From: Bradyrhizobium macuxiense | GTDB taxonomy: Bacteria > Pseudomonadota > Alphaproteobacteria > Rhizobiales > Xanthobacteraceae | DNA length: 64,000 nt | Assembly (NCBI RefSeq): GCF_007993935.1 | Contig: NZ_VITY01000007.1 | Coordinates: 248,001 to 312,000 of the forward strand | Reading direction: 5' to 3' | In this document: piece after piece, positions 38,205-47,007 of the stretch | Position numbering within the stretch: position 1 is the first letter of the stretch | How the letters are laid out: each line of letters starts with the position of its first letter | Translations under genes and position numbers: made by a program | Notes under the pieces: generated by a model | The model's input: only the letters and a program-made list of their open reading frames with translations | Told to the model about the DNA's origin: nothing | Databases searched by the model: none

Positions 38205-39356
38205 ATGAACCAGCATATGCAGCTTGAGCCCATTCCCTTCATCGATATTTCCGCGCAGCGCCGGCGGCTCGGCAAGTCGATCGATGACGCGGTCGCGCGC
38301 GTGCTCGACCATTGCCAGTTCATCAACGGGCCCGAGGTCACCGCGCTGGAGAAGGCGCTGGCCGACTATACCGGCGCCAAGCATGTGGTGAGCTGCGCCA
38401 GCGGCACCGACGCGCTGCTGATGGTCCTGATGGCGAAGAATGTCGGTCCGGGCGATGCGGTGCTGTGCCCGACCTTCACTTTCTGCGCGACCGGCGAAGT
38501 CGTGACGCTGACCGGCGCGACGCCGGTGTTCGTCGATGTCGACGAGGAGACCTTCAACATCGACATCAACTCGCTGAAGCGCGGCATTGCGACGGCGCGG
38601 GCGCGCGGGCTGAAGCCGGTGGCCGTGATCCCGGTCGATCTGTTCGGCCAGAGCGCCGATCACGATGCGATCAGCGCGGTCGCCGAGGCCGAGGGCCTTT
38701 TTGTGCTGGATGACGCCGCGCAGGGCTTTGGCGCGACCTACAAGAACCGCAGGCTCGGCACCTTCGGTCTCGCGACCGGGACCAGCTTCTTCCCGGCCAA
38801 GCCGCTCGGCTGCTTCGGCGACGGCGGCGCGATCTTCACCGACGACGAGGAACTCGCGCGCACGCTGCGCAGCATCCGCGTTCACGGCCAGGGCTCGGAC
38901 AAGTACGACAACGTCCGGCTCGGCCTCACGGCGCGGCTCGACACCATGCAGGCGGCGATCCTGCTCGAGAAGCTGAAGATCTTCGACGACGAGATTGCGG
39001 CGCGCAACAAGGTCGCGGAACGCTATTCGCGCGCGCTCGGCAACCTCGTCGCGGTGCCGCGCGTGGCTCCCGGCTGCACCTCGGTGTGGGCGCAGTACAC
39101 CATCCGCCTGTCCGAGGGCATCGATCGCGACGCCTTCGCGGCCGCGCTGAAGGCGCAGGGCGTCCCGACCATGATCTACTATCCGAAGTCGGTCCATCAG
39201 CAGACGGCCTACAGCCACTATCCGGTTGCCGACGGCGGCCTGCCGGTCAGCGAGCGGCTGTCGAAGGACGTCATCGCCCTGCCGATGCACCCCTATCTCG
39301 ACGAGGCAGCGCAGGACCGCGTCATCGCGGCTGTGCGCAGCGCGCTACAGGCATGA
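38205..39356 (+). CDS. gnnB: DegT/DnrJ/EryC1 aminotransferase, probable UDP-sugar 3-aminotransferase (GnnB-like)
   Basis: A 383-residue PLP aminotransferase of nucleotide-sugar type. It opens IPFIDISAQRRRLG, has CASGTDALLMVL near 60, DDAAQGFGA near 165 and the PLP-lysine segment SFFPAKPLGCFGDGG near 185-200. It follows the oxidoreductase by 50 bases and would aminate its 3-keto product. Perosamine- or WecE-type synthases are related alternatives; the pairing with a Gfo/Idh/MocA enzyme favours GnnB or WlbC-like chemistry. Another ATG at 38217 is possible. The stop codon lies inside a dispersed palindrome. Confidence 0.78.
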   Translation: MNQHMQLEPIPFIDISAQRRRLGKSIDDAVARVLDHCQFINGPEVTALEKALADYTGAKHVVSCASGTDALLMVLMAKNVGPGDAVLCPTFTFCATGEVVTLTGATPVFVDVDEETFNIDINSLKRGIATARARGLKPVAVIPVDLFGQSADHDAISAVAEAEGLFVLDDAAQGFGATYKNRRLGTFGLATGTSFFPAKPLGCFGDGGAIFTDDEELARTLRSIRVHGQGSDKYDNVRLGLTARLDTMQAAILLEKLKIFDDEIAARNKVAERYSRALGNLVAVPRVAPGCTSVWAQYTIRLSEGIDRDAFAAALKAQGVPTMIYYPKSVHQQTAYSHYPVADGGLPVSERLSKDVIALPMHPYLDEAAQDRVIAAVRSALQA

Positions 39357-39396
39357 TCCCGAAAAGTGGTTTCCGGTTTTCGGGCTCGATCATGCC
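39350..39396. repeat. short dispersed palindrome overlapping the gnnB stop
   Basis: GGCATGAT (39350-39357) and ATCATGCC (39389-39396), with inner CCCGAAAA and TTTTCGGG. The TGA of gnnB (39354-39356) is part of the left arm. Confidence 0.8.
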
Positions 39397-39458
39397 TAAA
39401 TCGTTAACGGCCTGATACGAAACTTTTTCGTAACGCAATCATGCGCTAGAAGCAGCGC

Positions 39459-40988
39459 ATGCTTGGGCGCATCTTCACCGTCGGCGGCTACACCCTGCTA
39501 TCGCGGGTCACCGGGTTCGCGCGCGACATCATGCTCGCGGCGATCCTCGGTGCCGGGCCGGTCGCCGACGCCTTCTTCGTGGCCCTGCGGCTGCCCAATC
39601 ATTTCCGTGCGATCTTCGCCGAAGGCGCCTTCAACGCCGCCTTCGTGCCGGCCTATGCCCATGTCCATGGCGAACGGGGCGAGGCCTCGGCGCGGCTGTT
39701 CGCCGACCGCATCTTCACGCTGCTGTTCGCCTCGCAGGTGATCCTGCTGGTTGTGGCGATGGCGTTCATGCCGCAGGCGATGAGCATTCTCGCGCCGGGC
39801 TTCACCGAGGATGCCGCCCAGCGCAAGCTCGCGATCGAGCTGACGCGGATCACATTCCCCTATCTGCTGCTGATCACGCTGGTGACGCTCTATGGCGGCA
39901 TGCTCAATGTGATGCATCGGTTCGCCAGCGCCGCCGCGGCGCCGATCTTCCTCAACCTTGCGATGATGATGACGCTGGCGCTTGCGGCGTTCTTCCCCAG
40001 CGCCGGTCATGCCGCGGCCTGGGGCGTCCTGATCTCGGGCTTCCTGCAATTTGCCCTGCTCGCCGGCGACCTCGCGCGTCACGGCGGCCTGCCGCGGTTC
40101 GCGCCCTTGAAGCTCGACGAGGACGTTCGCGCCTTCTTCCGCGCGTTGGGGCCGGCAACGCTGGGCTCGATGGGAACCCAGGTCGCCCTGTTCGCCGACA
40201 CCATCATCGCGACCTTCCTGCCCGCGGGCGCGCTGTCGGCGCTGTATTATGCCGACCGCCTCAACCAATTGCCGATCGGCGTGATCGGGATTGCGATCGG
40301 CACCGTGCTGCTGCCGGAGATGTCGCGGCGCCTGACCGCCGACGATCACGCCGGCGCCATGGCCGCGCAGCGCCGCGCCTTCGATTTCACGCTGCTGTTC
40401 TCGGTGCCGTTCGTGGCGGCGTTCCTGACGGTTGCCGATCCGATCATGCGCGCGATGTTCGCCCGCGGCGCGTTCTCGAAGGCCGATGCCGCAAGCGCGG
40501 GCGCGACGCTCGCGGCCTATGCGGTCGGGCTGATCCCGTTCGTGATGATCCGCAGCGCGGTTGCGACCTTCTACGCCCGCAAGGACACCGCAACCCCGGT
40601 GAAGGCGGCGCTGACCGGGGTCGCGGTCAACGTCGCGCTGAAGATCGCGCTGGTCGGCACGCTTGCGCAGGTCGGGCTGGCGCTGGCGACCGCGATCGGC
40701 GCTTGGGTCAACCTGCTGCTGGTGCTGATGTTCGCCGTGCGCCGCGGCTATCTCGCGCTCGATCGCGCGCTGATCCGCTCGTTCGGCACCTTTGCGCTGT
40801 GCGGCGTGCTGCTCGCGCTCGCGCTGTGGCTGACCTCGCATTTCGCCTATGTGTGGTTCGCGCCGATGCAGATCTTCCGCGACGAGATGATCCTGCTGCT
40901 GCTGATCGCGGTCGGCGTCTTCGTCTACGCCCTGCTGATCCTCACACTGTTCGGCCGCGGCTGGCTGTTCGCACTCCGGCGCGTATAG
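39459..40988 (+). CDS. murJ: lipid II flippase MurJ
   Basis: A 509-residue protein with about fourteen membrane segments, the usual MurJ/MviN length. The N-terminal GGYTLLSRVTGFARDIMLAAILGAG and the nearby RLPNHFRAIFAEGAFNAAFVPAY are the strongest MurJ signatures. It flips the peptidoglycan precursor lipid II across the inner membrane. It is the last gene of the envelope block. The ATG at 39459 lies within AGCAGCGCATG, with only a weak ribosome site. Confidence 0.95.
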   Translation: MLGRIFTVGGYTLLSRVTGFARDIMLAAILGAGPVADAFFVALRLPNHFRAIFAEGAFNAAFVPAYAHVHGERGEASARLFADRIFTLLFASQVILLVVAMAFMPQAMSILAPGFTEDAAQRKLAIELTRITFPYLLLITLVTLYGGMLNVMHRFASAAAAPIFLNLAMMMTLALAAFFPSAGHAAAWGVLISGFLQFALLAGDLARHGGLPRFAPLKLDEDVRAFFRALGPATLGSMGTQVALFADTIIATFLPAGALSALYYADRLNQLPIGVIGIAIGTVLLPEMSRRLTADDHAGAMAAQRRAFDFTLLFSVPFVAAFLTVADPIMRAMFARGAFSKADAASAGATLAAYAVGLIPFVMIRSAVATFYARKDTATPVKAALTGVAVNVALKIALVGTLAQVGLALATAIGAWVNLLLVLMFAVRRGYLALDRALIRSFGTFALCGVLLALALWLTSHFAYVWFAPMQIFRDEMILLLLIAVGVFVYALLILTLFGRGWLFALRRV

Positions 40989-41072
40989 ATTTCTTTAATC
41001 TTGTCAATTGCTTGGAATAATGCCCGAATGCGTTGGGGCAGGCGCGCCCGAACGCTTTTGGCTGCATCACAC

Positions 41073-42008
41073 ATGATTCCGTTTCTTGAGCGCATGGAGC
41101 AGGCCAGCAACGTCCTCATCGCAGGCTGTGGCGGGGGCTTCGACGTGTTCGCTGGTGTGCCCCTGGCGGAGCGCCTTTGGTCGCGCGGCAAGCAGGTGGT
41201 GTTCGGGAATTTTTCGTTCACCAATCTCTGGCTTTGCGGCGGCGAGCGCATCAATCCGACCACGTGGCGCGTCGATCGCAGCTCTGCCGAGATTCCATAT
41301 TTTCCGGAGAAGTGGCTGGCGGAATGGCTTGCGACGCGCGGTCGAGCGGTCCCGATCTATGCCTTTGCCAAGAGTGGCGTGCGGCCACTGGCTGCCAGCT
41401 ACCGCTCGATTATCGAGCAACACCGGATCGACCTGGTTGTGCTGATCGACGGCGGGACCGACAGTATTATTTTCGGCGACGAGCCGGGACTCGGCACCAT
41501 CATCGAGGATGCGGCATCGATCGTCGCTGCGCATGATGCCACCGCGGGGCGGGCGCTTCTCGCCGCGATCGGTTTCGGGATTGATCATTTCCATGGCGTC
41601 TCACACCACGCCTTCCTTGAGAACGTCGCGCAACTGACAGCTGATGGGGGATTTCTCGGTGCCTTTTCCCTGTCGTCGGGAACGGCGGAAGGGGCGGCGT
41701 TTCTCGATCTGGTCGACTATGCCAACCAACGCCAGCCCGCGCATCCGAGCATCGTCTGCAATTCGATCGCAAGCGCCGTGCGTGGTGAGTTCGGAAACTA
41801 TCATGCCACCAACCGCACCAGCGGCAGCGATCTGTTCATCAACCCGCTGATGTCTCAGTACTGGACCTTCGCGACGTCGCACCTCGTCCGACGAATGGCC
41901 TACGCAGACGGTCTCATGCAGACGGATCGGATGGAGGAGGCCAGGCGGGCGGTCGAGCAGTACCGGCAGACCATCGAGCCGAGGCCGCTCCGCCCGATCC
42001 CGCTATAG
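41073..42008 (+). CDS. DUF1152-domain protein
   Basis: About 311 residues. The N-terminal VLIAGCGGGFDVFAGVPLAERL is a glycine-rich nucleotide-binding-like start typical of DUF1152; LVVLIDGGTDSIIFGDEPGLGT near 120 is the second conserved stretch. No signal peptide or membrane segment. Function is unknown for the family. The frame opens at a TTG (41001) and another ATG occurs at 41028; none has a clear ribosome site, and 41073 was chosen because the domain begins just after it. The upstream DNA is noticeably less GC-rich than neighbours, a possible sign of transfer. Confidence 0.75.
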   Translation: MIPFLERMEQASNVLIAGCGGGFDVFAGVPLAERLWSRGKQVVFGNFSFTNLWLCGGERINPTTWRVDRSSAEIPYFPEKWLAEWLATRGRAVPIYAFAKSGVRPLAASYRSIIEQHRIDLVVLIDGGTDSIIFGDEPGLGTIIEDAASIVAAHDATAGRALLAAIGFGIDHFHGVSHHAFLENVAQLTADGGFLGAFSLSSGTAEGAAFLDLVDYANQRQPAHPSIVCNSIASAVRGEFGNYHATNRTSGSDLFINPLMSQYWTFATSHLVRRMAYADGLMQTDRMEEARRAVEQYRQTIEPRPLRPIPL

Positions 42009-42116
42009 TGATCGAGACCCGCTCCGCAAGGGGCAAAACGCCCCCAGAAAGCCGTTTGCGCTTCGCGGACAACCACGCCAATATGCGCAAAACACACCAA
42101 GGCAATTGGAGAGACG

Positions 42117-44426
42117 ATGGCAGCTCCCATCAAATTCGGCGTCGGACAGAGTGTGCGGCGCAAGGAGGATGACGCTCTGATTCGCGGCAAGGGCCGCTAC
42201 ACCGACGACGTCGCACCGTCTCCCGCATTGCACGCGCTGATGCTGCGCTCGCCGCATGCGCATGCCACCTACACGATCGATGCCGGCAAGGCCCGCGGCA
42301 TGCCCGGCGTGGCGCTGATTCTGACCGCGGCCGATGTCGCCGAGCTCGGCGGCCTGCCGTGCCTGTTCAACCTCGAGACCGATCCGTTCATCGCGCCGCC
42401 TTATCCGATCCTGGCCAAGGACGAGGTGCGCCATGTCGGCGACGCCATCGCCTTCGTGTTCGCCGATACCGTCGATCATGCCCGTGATGCGATCGAGGCG
42501 ATCGACGTCAAGTGGACGCCGCTGCCGGCGGTGGCCGGTCTCGTCAATGCGGTGAAGAAGGACGCGCCGCAGGTCTGGCCGGACAAGCCCGGCAATGTGC
42601 TGTTCGACGTCTCGATCGGCGACAAGGGCGCCGCCGAGGCCGCGTTCGCCAAGGCGCATGCGGTGGCCGAGATCACCATCGTCAATCCGCGCGTCATCAC
42701 CAATTTCATGGAGACGCGCGCAGCCGTCGCCGAATACGATGCCAAGAGGGATCACCTGACGCTGACGATCGGCAGCCAGGGCAGCCACCGCCTGCGTGAG
42801 ATCCTCTGCGACATGATCCTGAAGATGCCGAAGGAGAACATGCGGGTGATCTGCCCTGATGTCGGCGGCGGCTTCGGCACCAAACTGTTTCCCTATCGCG
42901 AATATGCGCTGATCTCGGTCGCGGCGCGCAAGCTCAAGAAGTCGGTCAAATGGACTGCCGAGCGCTCCGACCATTTCATGGGCGACGCGCAGGGCCGCGA
43001 CAATCTCACCACCGCGAAGATGGCGCTCGCCGAGGACGGCAAATTCCTCGGCATGGATGTCGATCTGATGGGCGACATGGGCGCCTATCTCTCGACCTTC
43101 GCGCCCTATATCCCGCATGGCGGCGCCGGCATGCTGCCAGGCCTCTATGATATCCAGGCTTTCCATTGCCGCGTCCGCACCGTGTTCACCAACACGGTGC
43201 CGGTCGATGCCTATCGCGGCGCCGGCCGCCCGGAGGCGGCCTATGTGATCGAGCGGCTGGTCGACGCGGCGGCGCGAAAGCTCGGCATGACGCCTGACGC
43301 CATCAGGCGGAAGAACTTCATTCCACCGAAGTCGCTGCCGTACACGACCGCGACCGGCAAGGTCTACGATTCCGGTGACTTCGTCGCGCATATGAAGCGC
43401 GCGATGGAGATCGCCAACTGGAAGGAGTTTGGCAAGCGCGCCAAGGCGGCCAAGAAGGACGGCCTGGTGCGGGGCATCGGCATGGCGAGCTATGTCGAGG
43501 TCTGCGGCACCATGGGCGAGGAGACCGCCAATGTGGCGCTCGATCCCAATGGCGACATCTCGATCCTGATCGGCACGCAGTCGAGCGGGCAGGGCCACCA
43601 GACCGCTTACGCGCAGATCGTCGCCGAGCAGTTCGGCGTGCCGCCCGAGCGCGTCCATGTGCTGCAGGGCGACACCGACAAGATCGCGACCGGCCTCGGC
43701 ACCGGCGGCTCGGCATCGATTCCGTCCGGCGGCGTCAGCGTGCAGCGGGCGACGCATGAGCTCGGCAACAAGCTGAAGGAGCTGGCGGCGCAGGCGCTGG
43801 AAGCCGGCACCGGCGACCTCGAGATCGCAGACGGCCGCATCCGCATCGCCGGCACCGACCGCTCGATCAGCTTTGCCGATCTCGCCAAGCGTCCCGGCGG
43901 CGACACATCGAAGATGAATGCGAGCGCGACCTTCGCCAGTGCCGACGGCACCTATCCGAACGGCACGCATCTCGCCGAGGTCGAGATCGATCCCTCAACC
44001 GGCATCATCAAGATCGTCAGCTACGTCATCGTCGACGATTTCGGCGTCACGCTCAATCCGCTGATGCTCGCGGGCCAGGTTCACGGCGGCGCGATGCAGG
44101 GCATCGGGCAGGCGCTGATGGAGCAGGCGGTCTACAGCCAGACCGACGGCCAACTCGTCACCGGCACCTTCATGGATTATGCGATGCCGCGTGCTTCGGA
44201 CGGACCGTCCTTCGTGTTCGAGACCCACAACGTTCCCTGCACGACCAATCCAATGGGCGTGAAGGGCGCGGGCGAGGCCGGCGCGATCGGCTCATGCCCG
44301 GCGGTCGTCAACGCGATCGTCGAGGGGCTGCATCGCGAGTTCGGGATCGACCACATCGACATGCCGGCGACGCCGGAGCGGGTCTGGGTCGCGATCCGCG
44401 AGGCGCAGCGCCGCCATACTCTCTGA
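42117..44426 (+). CDS. xanthine dehydrogenase-family molybdopterin-binding subunit (form II CoxL-like)
   Basis: A 769-residue large subunit of the molybdenum hydroxylase family. IKFGVGQSVRRKEDDALIRGKGRYTDD opens it, VICPDVGGGFGTKLFPYRE is near residue 245, and the active-site loop reads AYRGAGRPEA (about 365), the form II sequence and not the AYxCSFR of true CO dehydrogenase. GQGHQTAYAQ and GVKGAGEAG complete the Mo-site motifs. GGAGAG precedes the ATG. Usually the FAD and iron-sulfur subunits are adjacent; here neither is, so partners must be elsewhere. Substrate unknown. Confidence 0.9.
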   Translation: MAAPIKFGVGQSVRRKEDDALIRGKGRYTDDVAPSPALHALMLRSPHAHATYTIDAGKARGMPGVALILTAADVAELGGLPCLFNLETDPFIAPPYPILAKDEVRHVGDAIAFVFADTVDHARDAIEAIDVKWTPLPAVAGLVNAVKKDAPQVWPDKPGNVLFDVSIGDKGAAEAAFAKAHAVAEITIVNPRVITNFMETRAAVAEYDAKRDHLTLTIGSQGSHRLREILCDMILKMPKENMRVICPDVGGGFGTKLFPYREYALISVAARKLKKSVKWTAERSDHFMGDAQGRDNLTTAKMALAEDGKFLGMDVDLMGDMGAYLSTFAPYIPHGGAGMLPGLYDIQAFHCRVRTVFTNTVPVDAYRGAGRPEAAYVIERLVDAAARKLGMTPDAIRRKNFIPPKSLPYTTATGKVYDSGDFVAHMKRAMEIANWKEFGKRAKAAKKDGLVRGIGMASYVEVCGTMGEETANVALDPNGDISILIGTQSSGQGHQTAYAQIVAEQFGVPPERVHVLQGDTDKIATGLGTGGSASIPSGGVSVQRATHELGNKLKELAAQALEAGTGDLEIADGRIRIAGTDRSISFADLAKRPGGDTSKMNASATFASADGTYPNGTHLAEVEIDPSTGIIKIVSYVIVDDFGVTLNPLMLAGQVHGGAMQGIGQALMEQAVYSQTDGQLVTGTFMDYAMPRASDGPSFVFETHNVPCTTNPMGVKGAGEAGAIGSCPAVVNAIVEGLHREFGIDHIDMPATPERVWVAIREAQRRHTL

Positions 44427-44434
44427 TAAATTGT

Positions 44435-44462
44435 CGCAGGCGGAATGAAGATTCCGCCTGCG
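44435..44462 (+). terminator. hairpin after the CoxL-like gene
   Basis: CGCAGGCGGAAT (44435-44446) and ATTCCGCCTGCG (44451-44462) form a perfect 12-bp stem with a GAAG loop. It is followed only by GTGTTT, so termination is likely but not ideal. Confidence 0.55.
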
Positions 44463-44528
44463 GTGTTTGCAAACCAGACCGGCCGCGTACCTGCGGACCG
44501 GGACAGAACGAATTGAGGGGTTTTGCCG

Positions 44529-44975
44529 ATGAAGCGGATTATCGTCGTTGCTGCGATGCTTGCCTTGAGTGCCGGTGCTGTCGTGGCCGACCAGAACCAG
44601 GTCAAGCAGACCCAGGCCCAGATGAAGGAAACCGGCAAGAACGCCGGCGCCATCGCCGCCATGCTCAAGGGCGAGAAGCCCTACGACCAGGCAACCGTCG
44701 ATGCCGCGCTGGCAAGGTTCGAAGACACCGCCAAGAAGCTTCCGACGCTGTTCCCGGAGAGCAGCAAGGGTATCAAGCTGGAGGGCGACTACTCCACCTC
44801 GCCGAAGATCTGGGAAGACAAGGCCGGCTTCGAGCAGCACATCGCGAGCTACGCCAAGGCCGTCGCCGACACCAAGGGCAGGGTCAAGGATATCGATACG
44901 CTGAAGGCGGAAATGCCGCCGCTGTTCAAGCAATGCGGCGGCTGCCACGAGACCTATCGGCTCAAGAAGGGCTGA
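44529..44975 (+). CDS. class II c-type cytochrome (c'/c556-like)
   Basis: A 148-residue periplasmic cytochrome. A signal peptide covers residues 1-21 (ends VVADQ). The mature part is helical and charged, and the single haem motif CGGCH lies about ten residues from the C-terminus, the hallmark of class II four-helix-bundle cytochromes. GAGGGG about nine bases before the ATG at 44529 fixes the start. It may act as an electron carrier for a nearby redox enzyme such as the CoxL-like protein, but no direct evidence shows this. Confidence 0.9.
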   Translation: MKRIIVVAAMLALSAGAVVADQNQVKQTQAQMKETGKNAGAIAAMLKGEKPYDQATVDAALARFEDTAKKLPTLFPESSKGIKLEGDYSTSPKIWEDKAGFEQHIASYAKAVADTKGRVKDIDTLKAEMPPLFKQCGGCHETYRLKKG

Positions 44976-45006
44976 TCGCCGTCCGTCATCGTCGTTCGAT
45001 CAATGA

Positions 45007-45038
45007 AAAGGGCGGACGCCGTGAAGCGTCCGCCCTTT
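45007..45038. terminator. bidirectional terminator between cytochrome c and CHRD genes
   Basis: AAAGGGCGGACGC (45007-45019) and GCGTCCGCCCTTT (45026-45038) pair over 13 bases. T runs follow on the plus strand and, through the A run, on the minus strand. Confidence 0.8.
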
Positions 45039-45066
45039 GTTGTGTCGGCCGTTTCTTGTTGAGGTC

Positions 45067-45489
45067 TTACTTCGTCACCTGGCCGCGGATCTCACCGCCC
45101 GGGTTCGCCGCGGTGTGGACGTTGACATAGTACTTGCCGGCGAGCAGATCGGCGGCCTGCGCGTCGGTCAACGTCGCGCTGCCTTCGACCGGGCTCGATG
45201 TCGCGTTCGGGATCGCGACCGCGACGCCGGAATTCTTGCCGGCTTCGGCGGGGCCGTGGAAATGCGCTGCGGTGGCCGGGCCGGTGAGGCCGGAATAGGT
45301 CAGTTTCCAGCTCAGCTTCTTGGTGGCGGCATCGTAGTCGATGTCGGCAGTGCCGGTGCCGGCGCTGGTATTCGCAGGCACTTCGGACTTGGCGTCCAGC
45401 TTGGCGTGCAGCTTCTCGGCAAGGGCCGGGCCCGCGAATGCAATCGCGGCGCCGAGCGTCAGCGTGGCAAGCAAGGTCTTGTTCGACAT
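45067..45489 (-). CDS. secreted CHRD-domain protein
   Basis: A 140-residue exported protein. The start at 45489 follows AGGGGAGAG. The signal peptide ends near ALAEK (residue 24). The rest is one CHRD domain: LDAKSEVPANTSAGTGTAD, a central AAHFHGPAEAGKNSG, and the ending YYVNVHTAANPGGEIRGQV. CHRD domains occur in animal chordin and in many bacterial exported proteins; binding partner and role are unknown. Confidence 0.9.
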   Translation of the reverse strand: MSNKTLLATLTLGAAIAFAGPALAEKLHAKLDAKSEVPANTSAGTGTADIDYDAATKKLSWKLTYSGLTGPATAAHFHGPAEAGKNSGVAVAIPNATSSPVEGSATLTDAQAADLLAGKYYVNVHTAANPGGEIRGQVTK

Positions 45490-45654
45490 GGTTCTCTCCC
45501 CTTTGACGTCACACGATGGTTGCAATCTTCAAACCGCGGCTCACCGGATTTATTCCCAAAATGATCGTGAGTGCGGCAAATTTGATGCGAGCTTGTGCGA
45601 ACGGTTGCCATCATACTGGTTGATGAACTGACGCGACCAATGACGGATCGGTGA

Positions 45655-46593
45655 ATGTTGCGACGAATTCTCCTTCTGGCCGGCCTGGCCGGCCTCATCG
45701 GCTTCGGCGTGTTCTGGTGGCTGACGATCCCCGCGACCGTTGCCGCGAGCGCGCTGCCAGCCTACCAGCCTAACCTCGCCAACGGGCTCACAACGTTCAA
45801 TGCGGGGGGATGTTCCTCCTGCCATGCCGTGCCGAAGCAGGACGACCGCACGAAGCTCGGCGGCGGGCTCGCGATACCGTCGCCGTTCGGCACCTTCTAC
45901 GCGCCGAACATCTCGCCCGACCAGAACGACGGCATCGGGCGGTGGAGCGAGGCCGATTTCGTCACCGCTGTCATGAAGGGCACCTCGCCGTCGGGGACGC
46001 ATTACTTCCCGGCGTTTCCGTACACGTCCTATCAGCACGCCAGGGTCAATGACGTGCGCGACCTGTTCGCCTATCTGAAGACCTTGCCGCCGGTCGCCGG
46101 CAAGGTGCGCGATCACGATGTGCCGTTTCCTTTCAACATCAGGCGCGATGTCGGGGTCTGGAAATTTCTGTTCATGGACGGCAAGCCGTTCATCGCGGAT
46201 GCGAGCCGCTCGGCGCATTGGTATCGCGGCGCCTATCTCGTCAACAGCTTCGGCCATTGCGCCGAGTGTCACAGCCCGCGGAATTTCCTCGGCGGCATCG
46301 TCAGCTCGCAGCGTTTCGCCGGTGGGCCGAATCCGGAGGGCGAAGGTTGGGTGCCCAACATCACGCCGCGGGGGATCGCGGACTGGAGCGCGAAGGATAT
46401 CGCCTATTTCCTCGAAAGCGGACAGACGCCGGATGGCGATAGCGCCGGCGGCTCGATGGTGCGCGTGATCCGCAACACCTCGCAGCTTTCGCCTTCCGAT
46501 CGCGACGCGATCGCCGACTACGTCAAGTCGCTGCCGCCGGTCGACGGGCCGCCAAAGCCGACGCGCAAGGCGGAAAAGACGGATCCTTCCTGA
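45655..46593 (+). CDS. di-haem cytochrome c
   Basis: A 312-residue membrane-anchored cytochrome. An N-terminal hydrophobic helix (residues 4-22) is uncleaved or a signal. Two haem motifs, CSSCHAV near residue 53 and CAECHSP near 203, each head a cytochrome c domain with following Met ligands. This resembles the cytochrome subunits of alcohol or gluconate dehydrogenases (which often have three haems) but with two. No dehydrogenase lies beside it. It probably passes electrons from a periplasmic enzyme to the respiratory chain. Confidence 0.88.
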   Translation: MLRRILLLAGLAGLIGFGVFWWLTIPATVAASALPAYQPNLANGLTTFNAGGCSSCHAVPKQDDRTKLGGGLAIPSPFGTFYAPNISPDQNDGIGRWSEADFVTAVMKGTSPSGTHYFPAFPYTSYQHARVNDVRDLFAYLKTLPPVAGKVRDHDVPFPFNIRRDVGVWKFLFMDGKPFIADASRSAHWYRGAYLVNSFGHCAECHSPRNFLGGIVSSQRFAGGPNPEGEGWVPNITPRGIADWSAKDIAYFLESGQTPDGDSAGGSMVRVIRNTSQLSPSDRDAIADYVKSLPPVDGPPKPTRKAEKTDPS

Positions 46594-46633
46594 TTGCGCC
46601 GGGTGATGCTTGCTGTCCGCGCTGCTTGGCCTG

Positions 46634-46987
46634 CTATCCGCGCCACGCAGTGGCGGCAATGACCATCAAGCCACCGGCAAGCGCGAGGTCCTTGAAGAAT
46701 AGCGTTCGTTCCGCTTTGTCGGCGAGGTCGAGGTGAAAGCCGAATGCGGTCGCAAGGCAAAACAGCGCCAGCGCGCCGGCGGCAAACGACAACTGCCAGC
46801 CGATCAGCAATGCCAGGCCCGCACCAAGCTCGAGCGCGATGACCAGTGGCAACAGCACGCCGGGAATATGGTGTGCCGCCATGTGGTCGAGGAACGGCTT
46901 CGGGCCAGCGATTTTGGCTACGCCGGCAAGGATGAACAGCAATGCGAGCAGGCTTCGTCCGGCAATCGTGACCATCGAGATCGGCAT
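46634..46987 (-). CDS. DoxX-family membrane protein
   Basis: A 117-residue protein with four membrane helices. GRSLLALLFILAGVAKIAGP near the N-terminus and HHIPGVLLPLVIALELGAGLALLIG mid-protein match the DoxX family, small membrane proteins linked with redox or oxidative-stress functions. GGAGG eight bases before the ATG at 46987 sets the start; the open frame continues far upstream inside the neighbouring gene and is not used. It lies 20 bases downstream of the next membrane protein gene on the same strand. Confidence 0.88.
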   Translation of the reverse strand: MPISMVTIAGRSLLALLFILAGVAKIAGPKPFLDHMAAHHIPGVLLPLVIALELGAGLALLIGWQLSFAAGALALFCLATAFGFHLDLADKAERTLFFKDLALAGGLMVIAATAWRG

Positions 46988-47007
46988 GAGAGGACCCTCC
47001 GGGCTTG

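Noticed and set aside
42003-43970. Long minus-strand frame opposite the CoxL-like gene
   Set aside because: The CoxL motifs are unambiguous; the antisense frame is compositional.
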